Assembly: GCA_019426215.1 (NCBI GenBank)
Contig: CM033399.1
Span: forward strand, 31,443,022 to 31,507,021
Direction: 5' to 3'
Length of the DNA: 64,000 nucleotides
DNA from: Buddleja alternifolia
Lineage: Eukaryota > Streptophyta > Magnoliopsida > Lamiales > Scrophulariaceae
Within the stretch, counting starts at the first letter, position 1. The number at the start of each line of letters is the position of its first letter. This document shows, piece by piece, positions 24,155-36,207 of the stretch. Below the pieces are notes generated by a model that had not been told where the DNA came from, made no database searches, and saw nothing but the letters and a program-made list of their open reading frames with translations. The position numbers and the translations under genes are program-made.

Positions 24155-26985
24155 TACTCTAACTGCACGTCTAGAACACGGGATGATTTAGAAGCAATTC
24201 TTTTTAGCAGCAGCATTCTAATTGTACTTGAAGGATTTAGCTCATGGCTTTATAGAAGTATGAAAAGAGTGGCAGTTTTATGTTAGATCGTGTTCAACCA
24301 CTTCTTACTGGTCAATATATCACCATCGAACCTAAGTGCGACATATTTTGGAGTTGTGCTTGAGTTTCTGAGTGTAATTTCTTGATGTTATTCACAATAT
24401 CGGAAAAGTTCGTTGATGCTATGTTTGGATCAAAGATTTAGAGCGGAAAATGAAAATATAAAAGATAATATGAAAAATGTGTTCTTTAGTGTGTTCTCGC
24501 TAAAATTCAATGGCCAAACGTAGCCCGGATCTGTCATCGAATTTATTTCTTGCTCTGAAATATTAGCTGAAGTTGATTCAAAATCTTGAAATATGCTTGA
24601 TTGTGCATAATGGTTGTTAATATGAGAAACTAATTACTAAATTAATTTGTGATTGAAAAGTAAAATATGTGCATGGACTTAAAGGTGATTTCTTTGTGTT
24701 GGGATTGTCTTTATTTTCTTTGATTTTGCAGTGAGAAATGCTTAATGCTCATGCTCATGCTCTTTTCCATCTTGTATGGTCATTTATTATTGAATTTGTA
24801 AATTGGATATAATGTGGGTATTTATTGGCTAAAGAAGTAGTGCCTTCGTAATTCTCCAACCAACTTCTTGATACACAAGAATCGCTGGCGGATGAAAAGT
24901 TAAAATCTGTTTTTTAACCGTAAAATCAGTGAGGATGAGTGTTTGATCCTTTTTGTATAATTTCTGAATTTTCTTTTTTTTACGTGAAAAATCATGTTTT
25001 GGCAAAATTGATTAAGCTTATATCATAATTAATTCATGAGAATTTATTTTTCCGTAATTAGTTGTGGAATAGTTGGATCGAACTCAATGAAACTTTGTAA
25101 ATGTTCGGAATTAGTAGCTGTGGTAAAGAAAATCGGTTGACAATCCTCGAAGGGTTGGTGATCTATTCTATCTAATGTGATTCAATTTTTTATTTTTATT
25201 GTATTTAAGGGAAAAGACCAAAAGGGGAGAAATAAATCATATTTTATTGTACTTTCACTTTCAACTTCCAATAATCAAATTGTTTGAAATCATTGTTTTG
25301 CCTCATTGGACCAAAATTACACTACAGGCGTAGTTGAGTATTCAATAATCCCTAAACATAATTTTAAGGGTTGTACTTGAGGGCTTCGTGGATTTAGAGT
25401 CTCGGGTTATTTTCATTCCACATATATAGATATAAATGCGGGGGATAAACCATCACATACACATGTGATGGTGGAGATCATACCGTATTATCGGGACACT
25501 TAAGTCCCAAAAATCCCCAAATATGATCCTAATTTCTGTAAGGGTAAATTACATCTACACCCTCTTCTGATGAATATCTAAATTATGAATCCACCTTCGA
25601 ATTTTGTGAGAAATTACTTGCATCTCTTAAGTTTTATCTTTGTCTAACATTTAGGTCTATTATTAATGTTCGTTAGGGTTTTCCATTGATGTTAATTTTT
25701 TTTTAAAACAGACTAAAATACCCTTTAATTAACATATTTAAATTTTTTAAACTTAAAATTAGATTTTAAAGAAAAAAGGAAAAAAAAAGAAAGAGAAAAG
25801 AAAAATAAGAGGGAGATGAAAGAAGACATCCCGTCATCTGAAAATAGTAGAGTGGGTCCATAATGGTGGGGTGGGGGGGGGGTGGTAAAGTATTCGTTAG
25901 AGCTTAACCTTTTATAATTAAAAGATTATTGATTTTAAATAAGTTAATAACTATAGGGTGCTAAAATACTTTATTATATTTATTTGTTAAAATCTAACTT
26001 TATTTATTAGGATGTTACGATTTGGACATAAAGATTTTAACTGTACAGAAGTGAAATATTTGGTGAATTCGAGATTCATGGTATAATTAGATGCTAAAGG
26101 ATTTCATTTATTGTACTTTATGTTTATTCGATATATACAATGATATTTATTATCATAAATTTGAAATGCTTTAGTTTCAAATCATTCAATCCAGACGCAG
26201 GTCGATTTAATTTTGGAGGCATCGTTATAGCTTGGTATCAAGCGTGAATGTGTGATCAAGAGATGTGTGATTGTCAGATCATTCTCAATCGAAATTTTAT
26301 ACGAAAACTACGGATCAATCTTGGAAGGTTTAGGCAGAGACGTTCATCAGTCGGTTTTTTGATCGAACCCAAAAAATTTGGTTTGGTTCGGTTTCGGTCG
26401 AACAGAATTCCGTAGAATAAAAAAAAAAAAGTAGCCAAATTTGAATTTTGAAATGCCAAGACAATTGATCAGTTTTAGAAGCATGCAATTCAAATATATT
26501 TCTTGAACTTTCACAAAAAATTTAAGCTATATGAAAATAATTTAATTTTAATTAGGACTAATTTTAATTCATTTCCTTTCTTTTCCTGTAAGTTGTCTAG
26601 AAAACACACTTTTTTATAATTTTAGGTCTATATTATACTAAATAAAATAAAAAAATAAATTCGATTTTCGATTAACCGAACAAAACCACAAAACCGAAAA
26701 CCAAATTTTTGTTAGGAAAAAAAAAAGGAATCAAATTTTCAATTTGATTTTGGGTCGAACCGAATTTCCGATTTTTAATCCTGTTCGGATGGATAATCGA
26801 ACCGTGAATACCTCTAGGTTTAGGACCTTTGATCTCAAAATGATATTCATCATTTCTCATGTGTATGTTTACATGGGTCTAATGCCCTATGTGTGTGCGT
26901 ATATTTTTATATATATATATATATGCAGATGAACGCTGAAAATCAGTCGGGACCAGAGTTACCGGGACTCACCAAATACGGGTCA
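24155..26985. other. Intergenic with decayed MITEs and repeats
   Basis: No gene supported. It contains a MITE-like hairpin at about 24418-24521 (CTATGTTTGGATC / GGCCAAACGTAGCC), a single arm of the 8751 MITE family near 25545, a G-rich run at 25867-25883, and a CGGTTCGGTTT-type dispersed repeat at about 26340-26815 related to 19196-19440. Confidence 0.5.
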
Positions 26986-27040
26986 TTCTATGCTGGGCCG
27001 AGACTATTGGTCTCGGTCCAACATGACCGTTGGATCCCCC
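26986..27040. mobile_element. Left half of a foldback MITE split by the Tat element
   Basis: TTCTATGCTGGGCCGAGAC... up to GACCGTTGGATCCCCC. The matching right half starts after the retroelement at 41633. Arms and interior resemble the uninterrupted copy at 53348-53492. Confidence 0.75.
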
Positions 27041-28048
27041 TGTAGACAAATAAAATTTGTAGCCAATTAAATGGCGACACGTGTAAATTAATATCAAATA
27101 AACTCATTTATTTATATTTAAGGATTTAATAAAATATTATCCTTAAATTAGATAATTGAATAATTGATATTTAAATACTTCTTGCATTGGCCAATTATGA
27201 GGTGCCATGTGGCAATTTAACCATAATTAAATCAAATCAACCACTTAAATATGGTAATTTGTAGCCAATTAAATGGCGACACGTGTAAATTAATATCAAA
27301 TAAACTCATTTATTTATATTTAAGGATTTAATAAAATATTATCCTTAAATTAGATAATTGAATAATTGATATTTAAATACTTCTTGCATTGGCCAATTAT
27401 GAGGTGCCATGTGGCAATTTAACCATAATTAAATCAAATCAACCACTTAAATATGGTAGTGATTGCTAATTAAATAATGGTGATATGGGAAAAATTTTCC
27501 ACCCCTACAACTATAAATAGGGGTTTAAATTCAAGGATTCATGGACCAATTCACCAATTCACAAGTACATTTGAGCAAGAGAAGACAAGAGAAGTTCCCA
27601 AATTCTCTCTACAAGTTCTTCAAACTCAAGAAGGCGTTCAAGGCAAACTTCAAGGCGTTCTAAGCAAAATTCATCAAATTATAACATTTGATTCGAGATT
27701 AAGGTGCTAAATCCTCGAATAAACGTTATAGAAGTTCAAATCAAGTTAAAGGAAGATCAAAGCGACGAGTCAACCTTGAAGCTTTCAACTTTCCCAAATC
27801 ATTTACATCGTTTGATCTGAGATTAAGCTATCGAGCCCTCGCATCAACGTTATAAATATTCAAATCCACATTGAAGAAGATCAAAGAAGCGATTTCTGCT
27901 CCAATATTCAAATCAAAGTTCTTGAAGTGAAGAATCAGAGGATAAATAATTAGAGATTTGTACTCATTAAATCGTTTGATTCAATTAAATATATTTTGTA
28001 CAACATTTCTTGTTTGTTAAATTGCAGACTTAAAATTTGTTGTTTACA
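27041..28048 (+). repeat. 5' LTR of the Tat element (1008 bp)
   Basis: TATA box TATAAATA at 27522-27529, just upstream of the presumed transcript start. It is exactly 202 bp longer than the 3' LTR because of an internal tandem duplication; outside that, I see only about six substitutions between the two LTRs. Confidence 0.92.
27054..27457 (+). repeat. 202-bp tandem duplication inside the 5' LTR
   Basis: Two copies, 27054-27255 and 27256-27457, appear identical by eye. The 3' LTR has one copy. It lies in U3, upstream of the TATA box. Confidence 0.92.
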
Positions 28049-28051
28049 AAT

Positions 28052-28071
28052 TTTGGCACGCCCAGTGGGAC
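28052..28071 (+). promoter_or_regulatory. Primer-binding region of the Tat element
   Basis: TTTTGGCACGCCCAGTGGGA follows the 5' LTR within a few bases, in the place and form usual for Tat elements. I do not assign the priming tRNA. Confidence 0.65.
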
Positions 28072-28120
28072 AATCTCTACCTCTCATCTCTTCACTTAAT
28101 CAAAAATTCAAAGTTTCACA

Positions 28121-31100
28121 ATGAATGCCCCGAAGAACGCATCGTTCCAAATCGCCGCTTCAATTTCTTCAAGTGCTACGGTCAATGGTATCGGCGTCGT
28201 GACGAGGAGCATGTCCAAAAGACTTCAAACATCTTCTGAGTCGACTCATTTCCTTGGATCAGTTGAAAAGGAGTTGCATCATCTTAGCAACATACGCGAT
28301 GGTGATGAATCTCCTTCAACCTCCCCTCGGTCGACATCAAGTTACTCATTTACTTCAAACATAGCTCCTGTTATGATGACAAATGCTACAACTCTGGAAG
28401 AACAAATGGCCCACTTGACAAAAATTATCGAGGGATTTGCCAAGCATATGGAAGAACAAGATTCTCAAATCTCAAAATTGATGAATAGAATGGATAATAG
28501 CGAGGCTAGTCGCTCACAAGAAAAACAACCGGAAATCCGCGATGAAGCCGAAGCATCTGCAAGGCAACAATCAAAGAGAAATGAGAAATCTCCCATTGAA
28601 GATTTTCAGGTATCGTCAGATGGATTGATCCCCATTGATCAGCTGAAGGAATTTATCATGGGAACTATCAAGGATAAACTCGATGGAGGTTCCAAGTCAT
28701 CATTGGCTTACACGAAGCCATATACCCAAAGAATCGATAGACTCAAGATGCCGAATGGTTACCAACCTCCCAAATTCCATCAATTCGAAGGTTTGGGTAA
28801 CCCAAAGCAACACGTAGCCCATTTCATTGAAACATGTAATAATGCTGGGACTTACGGAGACCATCTCGTCAAGCAATTCGTCCGGTCACTTAAAGGGAAT
28901 GCATTCGACTGGTACACGGACTTGGAAGCTGGATCAATTGATAATTGGGAACAGCTGGAACATGAATTTCTCAACCGCTTCTACAGCACCCGAAGGACTG
29001 TTAGCATGGTGGAGCTCACTAACTCTCGCCAGTGGAAAGAAGAGGCAGTTATTGATTATATCAATCGTTGGAGGAATTTAAGCCTCAATTGCAAGGATCG
29101 CTTATCTGAAGCATCAGCCATAGAAATGTGCATCCAGGGGATGCATTGGGGTCTTCGGTACATCCTTCAAGGGATTCAACCCAAGACATTTGAAGAACTA
29201 GCTACTCGAGCACATGATATGGAACTGAGTATGTCATCAAGTGGAATTGGGGGACCACCCATCCAGAATCCTCAGAAGGTCGTAGAGAAACAAGAATTCA
29301 AGAAAGGGGGTAAATCATTTTCCAAAGCCCCAAACAAAGAGTCTATGGCAGTGAATGCAACACCCATCAAGTTGCGAGCCAAGGCAAATGATGAGAACGA
29401 CGGAAAGAGAGATACTTCGCAAGATAAAGTGCAAAAAAGATCAACTCTGAAAGAAATGCAAGCAAAGCAATACCCGTTCCTTGACTCCGATGTCTCTGGA
29501 ATATTTGATGACTTGCTTAATGCAAATCTCATTGATCTGCCTACGATGAAGCGACCAGAAGAAGCCGGGCGTATAGATGATCCTAAATATTGCAAGTATC
29601 ATCGCCTAGTGGGGCACCCAATTCACGACTGTTTCATATTCAAAGATAAAGTGATGCAGCTGGCTCGTCAAGGAAAGATATCTCTTGAAGAAGATAACGT
29701 AACTGCCAACGTCGTATCTGTCACGTTTGGGTCATCTAAGGTTATGATAGATAAAGACGCCAAATGGAGTACCTGCGAAGAGCTTAACGATGCTAACTAT
29801 CGCTCATGTAATGCAACACATGAACAAGAAAACTCTCCAAAAGAAGATAGTTTGTCTGAGGTAAGGTCTTCTGTTGATCACTGTTTGTCAACAATCGCTT
29901 TTACGGATGAAGATCTGTTACTTGGATCCAACCCTCATAATAGGTCATTATTTGTCACTTGCTACACTCATGAGCAAAGGGTAAATAGAATTTTGGTTGA
30001 TGGAGGGTCTGCGGTCAACATTCTACCTTTGCATACGTTGAGAAAATTGGGGATTTCTGTTGACGAACTTTCTAGTAGTCGTCTGATGATCCAAGGCTTC
30101 AACCAAGGGGGGCAAAGAGCCGTCGGTATCATAAGGATGAAGCTAATGATGGGAGAGATGTCGTCAAACGCATTGTTCCATGTTATAGATGCTAGAACCT
30201 CTTACAACATGCTTCTAGGACGACCTTGGTTGCATGAGAATGGTGTGGTCCCTTCAACTTGGCACCAGTGCTTCAAATATTGCCAAGAGGGAATAGTAAA
30301 AAAGGTGTTGGCCGATGATAAACCTTTCACTGAAGCTGAGTCGCATTACGCCGATGCTAAATACTACCTTGAAGGACCAAAGACCACAAAGGCAGAAGCG
30401 TCACTTGATAAGAAGCCAAGAGAAGAAAATCAACAAACTACAAGGGGTGAGGCGAATGATACTCTACATTCCAACGGTGAAAATCACTCAAAAGTTGAAT
30501 TGCCTCTCGTCAAAGATGAGTCATTAGAAGAATTGATACTACCTATAACGAGACTTGATATGAACAAGCCATCTCATCCGCCTCTTAAAGGATTTGTCCG
30601 CCCAATTGAAGGTGCCAAAGAAGAACATGGAGGAATCCGTACCGACAAGTTCTTCGATCCAAAGGCTTACAAACTCCTTACCAAAGTAGGGTACAACCCA
30701 AAAGAAGGCTCTATTTTGGGAAAACTCCCTCCAGAAGTCTCTGGTGAACAAGTTCATGGACTCAATGCTACTCAGATAATGCTTAGAGAAAGTGGGCACG
30801 CTATTCAGAGCCCTCGAATCGGTCTTGGGTTTGTCCCCCAAAATCCAATTCGCATCGCAATAAGAAGAGCTAGTAGCAACTATGTGAGTGAAGAAGCATT
30901 ATCCTCAACAGAGTATATCTTTGACGAAAGTGGAAATAAGACGCGACGCATATCTGTCTTTGAAAGACTTGGTCCTCTAATGAAAAATGGCAATAAGAGA
31001 AACGATAGACGAAGGTGGGGTGTCTTGAAAAGGGCGAAGTACGCTATCAAAGTCAACAAATCACGTGCCACTACGAACCTTCGTAGCCTGATACCGTCTC

Positions 31101-32722
31101 ACATGGGATGCGCTGATTTGACTATATCATGCGGTAAAGTCTTGAAAGCTAAATGGCAAACTATAGTCTTTACTCAAGTCCAGTACTATGATGAGGACGA
31201 TAAAGAGAGTGTGGCGTCATCATATCACATCACTTCAAGAGAGGAAGATATTTTTGAAGAAGAAGAAGACGTAGAGACGGCACCACCTGAACTTGAAGAA
31301 GGTGTCAAAGCCACGGTCAACAAATTGAAAGAGATTAACATCGGTGATGCCAACAATATTAGGCCAATTTACATAAGTGCTTTACTAACTGTCGACGAAG
31401 AAAAAGCCTACATTGAGTTGTTACATGAGTTCAAAGATGTATTCGCATGGTCGTACAAAGAAATGCCCGGCCTAGATCCAAAGGTAGCAGTCCATCATCT
31501 ATCAATTAGAAAAGGGGCTCGTCCTATCAAGCAAGCCCAACGTCGATTTCGACCCGAGTTGGTCCCTTTAATTGAAACGGAAGTAAACAAACTCATTAAA
31601 GTTGGATTCATCCGTGAAGTCAAATACCCTACATGGATTTCAAGCATCGTTCCAGTGAGAAAGAAGAATGGACAAATCCGAGTGTGTGTTGACTTTAGGG
31701 ACCTTAACGGAGCATGTCCCAAAGATGACTTTCCGTTGCCTATCGCTGAACTCATGATTGATGCTACTACCGGCCACGAAGCTCTATCTTTCATGGACGG
31801 GTCGTCCGGATATAATCAAATACGCATGGCACCAAAGGATGAAGAATTAACGGCATTTCGTACCCCAAAAGGTATATATTGCTATAAAGTAATGTCATTC
31901 GGACTAAAGAATGCAGAAGCAACCTATCAAAGGGCCATGCAAAAGATCTTTGACGACATGCTTCATAAAAATGTAGAGTGCTATGTCGATGATTTGGTTG
32001 TGAAGTCTAAAAGGCGAGTAGATCATCTCGTAGACCTAAAAAGGGTTTTTGAACGCTTACGAAGATATCAACTAAAGATGAATCCCCTAAAATGCGCATT
32101 CGGCGTAACATCGGAAAGTTTCTTGGATTCATTGTTCGGCATCAGGGCATAGAAATTGAACAAGCAAAAATTGATGCAATCGCGAAAATGCCTGAACCCA
32201 GAAATATCCATGAGCTCAAAAGCCTGCAGGGGAAGCTAGCATATCTTCGAAGGTTTATCTCAATTTGGCCGGTCGATGTCAACCATTTAGTCGCTTCATG
32301 AAGAAAGGTGTTCCATTTGAATGGGATGAATCTTGCAGAAATGCTTTCAAAAGCATAAAAACATATTTGATGAAGTCACCCGTGCTGGTTGCACCAGTCC
32401 TAGGACGCCCATTAATCATTTACATTGCTGCTCAAGAACGTTCTGTGGGGGCATTACTCGCAGAGGAGAATGATCATGGGAAAGAAAGCGCTTTGTACTA
32501 CTTGAGTAGGATGATGATGTCAAACGAGATGAAGTACTCGCCAATTGAAAAGATTTGCTTGGCTCTTATCTTCGCTATCCAAAAATTAAAACATTACTTC
32601 CAAGCGCATATTGTTCGCCTTGTTTCAAAGGCAAACCCATTAAAGTATGTGATGTCGAAACCAGTGCTCTCCGATAGACTTGCGAGGTGGTACCTTCAAT
32701 TGCAACAATTTGAGATTGTCTA
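28121..32722 (+). pseudogene. Tat gag-protease-RT-RNase H, frameshifted
   Basis: The frame from 28121 is open for 1343 codons: gag capsid region (about residues 225-370), a Cys/His cluster (YCKYH..GH..HDC, about 490), protease with the DGGS active site near residue 627, and RT with SGYNQI and YVDD (near 1288). One base is missing near 32113 (frame shifts in a TCGGAAAG context) and another near 32262 (TCAATTTGG), after which the LTR-type RNase H reading continues in other frames to the nested insertion at 32723. Both losses are single bases from short runs. Confidence 0.88.
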
Positions 32723-34524
32723 TGATAAGAGGCATTTTTACGTGTTTATAAGCCCATGGGACTTATGCTATGGATTCATTTATTGACTAAATCATGCCAC
32801 ATTTGCGTTTAATCGTGGTGTTAAGTGATTACAGGTGATAAATGAGAACATACGAAGAAACGAGGCGAAAAACGACGTAATTAAACACGTTTAGGCCAAG
32901 TTGCTTCACACTCCCGCGCCCAAGCGCCCTCCGACCACGCCCAGGCGCCGAAATAACATCAACATTCTGCTTTCCGCGCCTAGGCGCCATGCTGTCCACG
33001 CCTGGGCGCCGTATCTGCCTTAGTTTCCACGGTTGAGCGCTATTTCCTTATATTTAGAGACCGAATTGGATGAAGTTCCCTTCTACAAAGTTGTAGAGCT
33101 ATGTGTTAGCTTCAAATGAGGACTTGAATCATCCAAATCGGAGTTCCGTGGAGAGAGTTATGAAGGAAATACAATTGCTGCGCCAGACAGAGGCAAATGT
33201 GCCCAACATTCTGCTGACCGCGCCCGAGCGCCGTAATTCCCGCGCCTAGGCGCGCCCACACCCGGGTTTTGATTCCTTTAATCCAAAAGTTCATCATTTG
33301 ATGGTGGAATAGAATAGTGAAAGCCATGATGTTAGCACATGTGTTGGGGGACATGTTTGAGGGGAAAAGGGCCATTGTTTATTGCACCATGATGGGGTGT
33401 GGAGTAAAAGAGGAGAGTGCCCATCATTTCTTGTCTTCAAGGAGCATCTTCTTCACTTTGGGGGAGTGCTCTTGACCGAAAAGGGCTTCACTCTTGACCA
33501 ATTCTGGGAGTTTAAAAAGGGGAGAGGGAGGCCAAGATAGGGGGAGAACCACTTTTGGGAGAAGACACCCCATTGGGGGGGGAAACCCCTCACAACACAC
33601 ACTTGACAGGGGGGGGGGCAAAATCTGCTTCATTGATCATCATTCTTCATCATTCTTAGAAGGCAAGAGGAGGTGAAGAGCTAAGGATTGAAGCTCCACT
33701 TGAGGATCCATCACCATTCAACCTTTGAGGGAGTTTGTTCATTGTTTATTGCATTTTTGTGTTTACACTTATGTATATGAACATGTTGAATTCTTCTATG
33801 TTGATGGTTATGAGCTAAACTTGTAGAACTTAGGCCATGTGAAGGCCAATTTATGAATCAATATATGTGAAGTGAATTTTCGTATTAATTCTCATAATGC
33901 TTTGTGTGTTGATTTTGAGCTTTTATCACAATCATGTATTTGATCACATATGCTTGCTATCTTGCCTAGTCTAGTCGTTCGAGAGAAGATAGATTAGGGT
34001 TCAATGGAATTAACACATCATCCGAAATAAATGAGGAATTGCCCTAGACATAGGTAAAGATTCCCGGGTGCGGTTAGCCGGATTCGTCCGGGGAAACTCT
34101 AGAACGATAATGCGTGGTTGTTGATTAGATTCTCGGATAGACGTATTTAGAGAACCGTCAATTAATCATAGGATTATTATGTGCCGAGACATCGGGTAAT
34201 AGTCAATTTAGGAGTTTCCACCAAAGCAATAGGAGTCTAATAATTCGAAGAATAGCTTATATGTATTGATGAGTAGATTCGGTTATTGCATGTGCCTTAG
34301 TCGATTTTATCATACGTGAGATTTAATCCATTGCTTGTTTCCTCTTTGATTCTTCGTTTGTTTAAACTTTTTCTTGCACTTTACTTTAATTGTCTTTTTC
34401 GTTGTAAAATCATAAACTAAAATGCAAGTCTCCGTGGTTCGACAACCCGGACTTTTAGTCCACTTTTATTACTACACACGACTAGTGCACTTGCTATCAA
34501 AGCACGTTAAGTATTAGCGTGTCA
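32723..34524 (+). repeat. 5' LTR of the nested element
   Basis: Begins TGATAAGAGGC and ends GCGTGTCA. It contains GC-rich palindromic motifs of CGCGCCTAGGCGCC type in two clusters (about 32921-33012 and 33218-33256) and a G-run of ten. Compared with the 3' LTR I see only a few substitutions, plus length changes in the G-run and a short indel near 33949. Confidence 0.93.
32921..33256. repeat. CGCGCC(N)nGGCGCC palindrome clusters in the LTR
   Basis: Repeated units such as CGCGCCTAGGCGCC, CACGCCTGGGCGCC and CACGCCCAGGCGCC. The same clusters recur in the 3' LTR (about 36406-36741). They are the analogue of the GAACGCC palindromes in the Athila LTR at 4281-4369, with a different core. Confidence 0.75.
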
Positions 34525-34531
34525 AGTTTTT

Positions 34532-34549
34532 TGGCGCCGTTGCCGGGGA
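34532..34549 (+). promoter_or_regulatory. Primer-binding site of the nested element
   Basis: TGGCGCCGTTGCCGGGGA, identical to the Athila site at 3292-3309 and also tRNA-Asp type. Confidence 0.88.
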
Positions 34550-36207
34550 CTTGTTCATTTTAGTTTTTGATTTTTGTTTTGTTTTCTTTTTTTTTCGTTT
34601 TTATTATGTTTATCTTTGTTTCCTTACCTTTTGTTCAAGCATGCACTTTTGGCATGCTTCTTTTTGAGTCTTGATGGTTTTGTATTGTGCGTACATGACA
34701 TGTAGTCGCTGCGTTTTGCCTTGGAAAATCTTCCGTTGCGGATTTGAGCTTGGAGCGGATCTCACGTGTTTAAGGGTTGCTTTTCAGCACCCTTGTTGTA
34801 AGTACTCTTGGTTACCCCCCTTGTGAGTATGTATAATTGCGTCAACATTGAGGCCAAATGTTGAGTTTAAGTGTGACATGGGGGGTATATGAGTAGTGTT
34901 TATCGATTTTATGTGTCACGTGATCTTGTTTTTAGCTCAAGTTTGGGGGAGTCGTTGCTATTGCATGTGTTTTGTACTAATTTTTGAGAAAAATCAAGCA
35001 TAAAGTTTTGTTCTAGAATGTTAGCTTGCCGATTGATGCAATTAGACTTGAGAACTCGAGACAATGGCATGATATCTTGTATATTTCTATTAATGGTCTA
35101 AAATGTAAAAGCACACATCTTGGTTATACTCATTTCAACCATTGGTTGAGAATCAATCTTCCTTAGATGATACACGTGCACACAAGTCAAAGGTAGAGGG
35201 ATTGAAAAGGGTTCTCCATCTCGAGACATGTGAGAAGCACCCCCGGATATATTAACCTAGATTTTTTCTCATATTGTTTTGAGATGATTAGTTGCTTATG
35301 TGTTCATAATTGTGTTCAATGAATAAATGATTGAGATGAGATTGGTATGACCTTGAAAATTCGGTCAGGCCAACGAGTATTGGAGGTCACCAAAGCACCA
35401 TTGCCTATATACTATACTTGTTGTGCTAATTTGAGCTTTGCTCAAGCCAATCGGGAATTAGTTGAATAAAAGACCTCGTTCTATTTCGTGGCCTTTGCCA
35501 CTCGGGTGATTAAGTTCGTAGGAGTGTCTTAACACTTAGCACCCTAAAACCCTCTAGTTTGGGAGTTGTTGACCCAAAGCCCGTTACATGGGTGGCAAAG
35601 AAGACCTAAGGGGCTAGAACATTGCACGAGGTCATATATTGTCATGAACGAAAATCATTTACAAGCGTGTTAATGTTAAAGTAAAGTGAATTTGGAAATG
35701 AGCACAATTTAACCTTGAAGTTTCCTATGATTTGATAAACTCTATGATCTATCGAAAGTTGGTAGATTTGGGGAATGTTTCCGAGCATGGTAGGGATGCC
35801 TTTCGATCATAATACTTTAGATATTATCCCACTACACCCTTTGAAAATTGGTTCGATTCTAGGTGTTGAATGAGCATTGTTTTCATTTGTGTACATATTA
35901 TTGAGCTTTATTGTCACTTGATTTGTGCCATTGCATCATAGTTCTTATTTCAAGTTGTCTCGGTTGGTTTGAGTTTAGCATCCTTCGATTTTGTGGGTAT
36001 ATCGTATGCAAACCCTCACGAGACTAAAACTCGTCCTTTGAGGTAACTCAAGGGTTCAAAGGCTTGTTGCATTCGCTAAATGCAACCGTTTACTCCACGA
36101 AAGTGAGTTAGGTAGTTTTCTTTTTGTTTCTCTCTTTGATTGATGATGTTTCCTTATCTTAGAACTCTTATTGCTCGAGGACGAGCAATTGATAAGTGTG
36201 GGGGTGT
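34550..36207 (+). other. Non-coding interior of the nested element
   Basis: There is no open frame of 60 codons and no recognisable gag or pol remnant. A purine-rich AAGTTTGGGGGAGT near 34940 and GTGTGGGGGTGT just before the 3' LTR are polypurine-tract-like. The stretch may carry packaging and dimerisation signals, which is inference. Confidence 0.8.

Noticed and set aside
27477..27710. 77-codon frame repeated at 41056-41289
   Set aside because: Same explanation: it is LTR sequence of the Tat element around the TATA box and R region.
33112..33633. Open frames of 87 and 69 codons on the minus strand, conserved at 36597-37118
   Set aside because: The apparent conservation arises because both lie in the paired LTRs of the nested element; they lack protein character.
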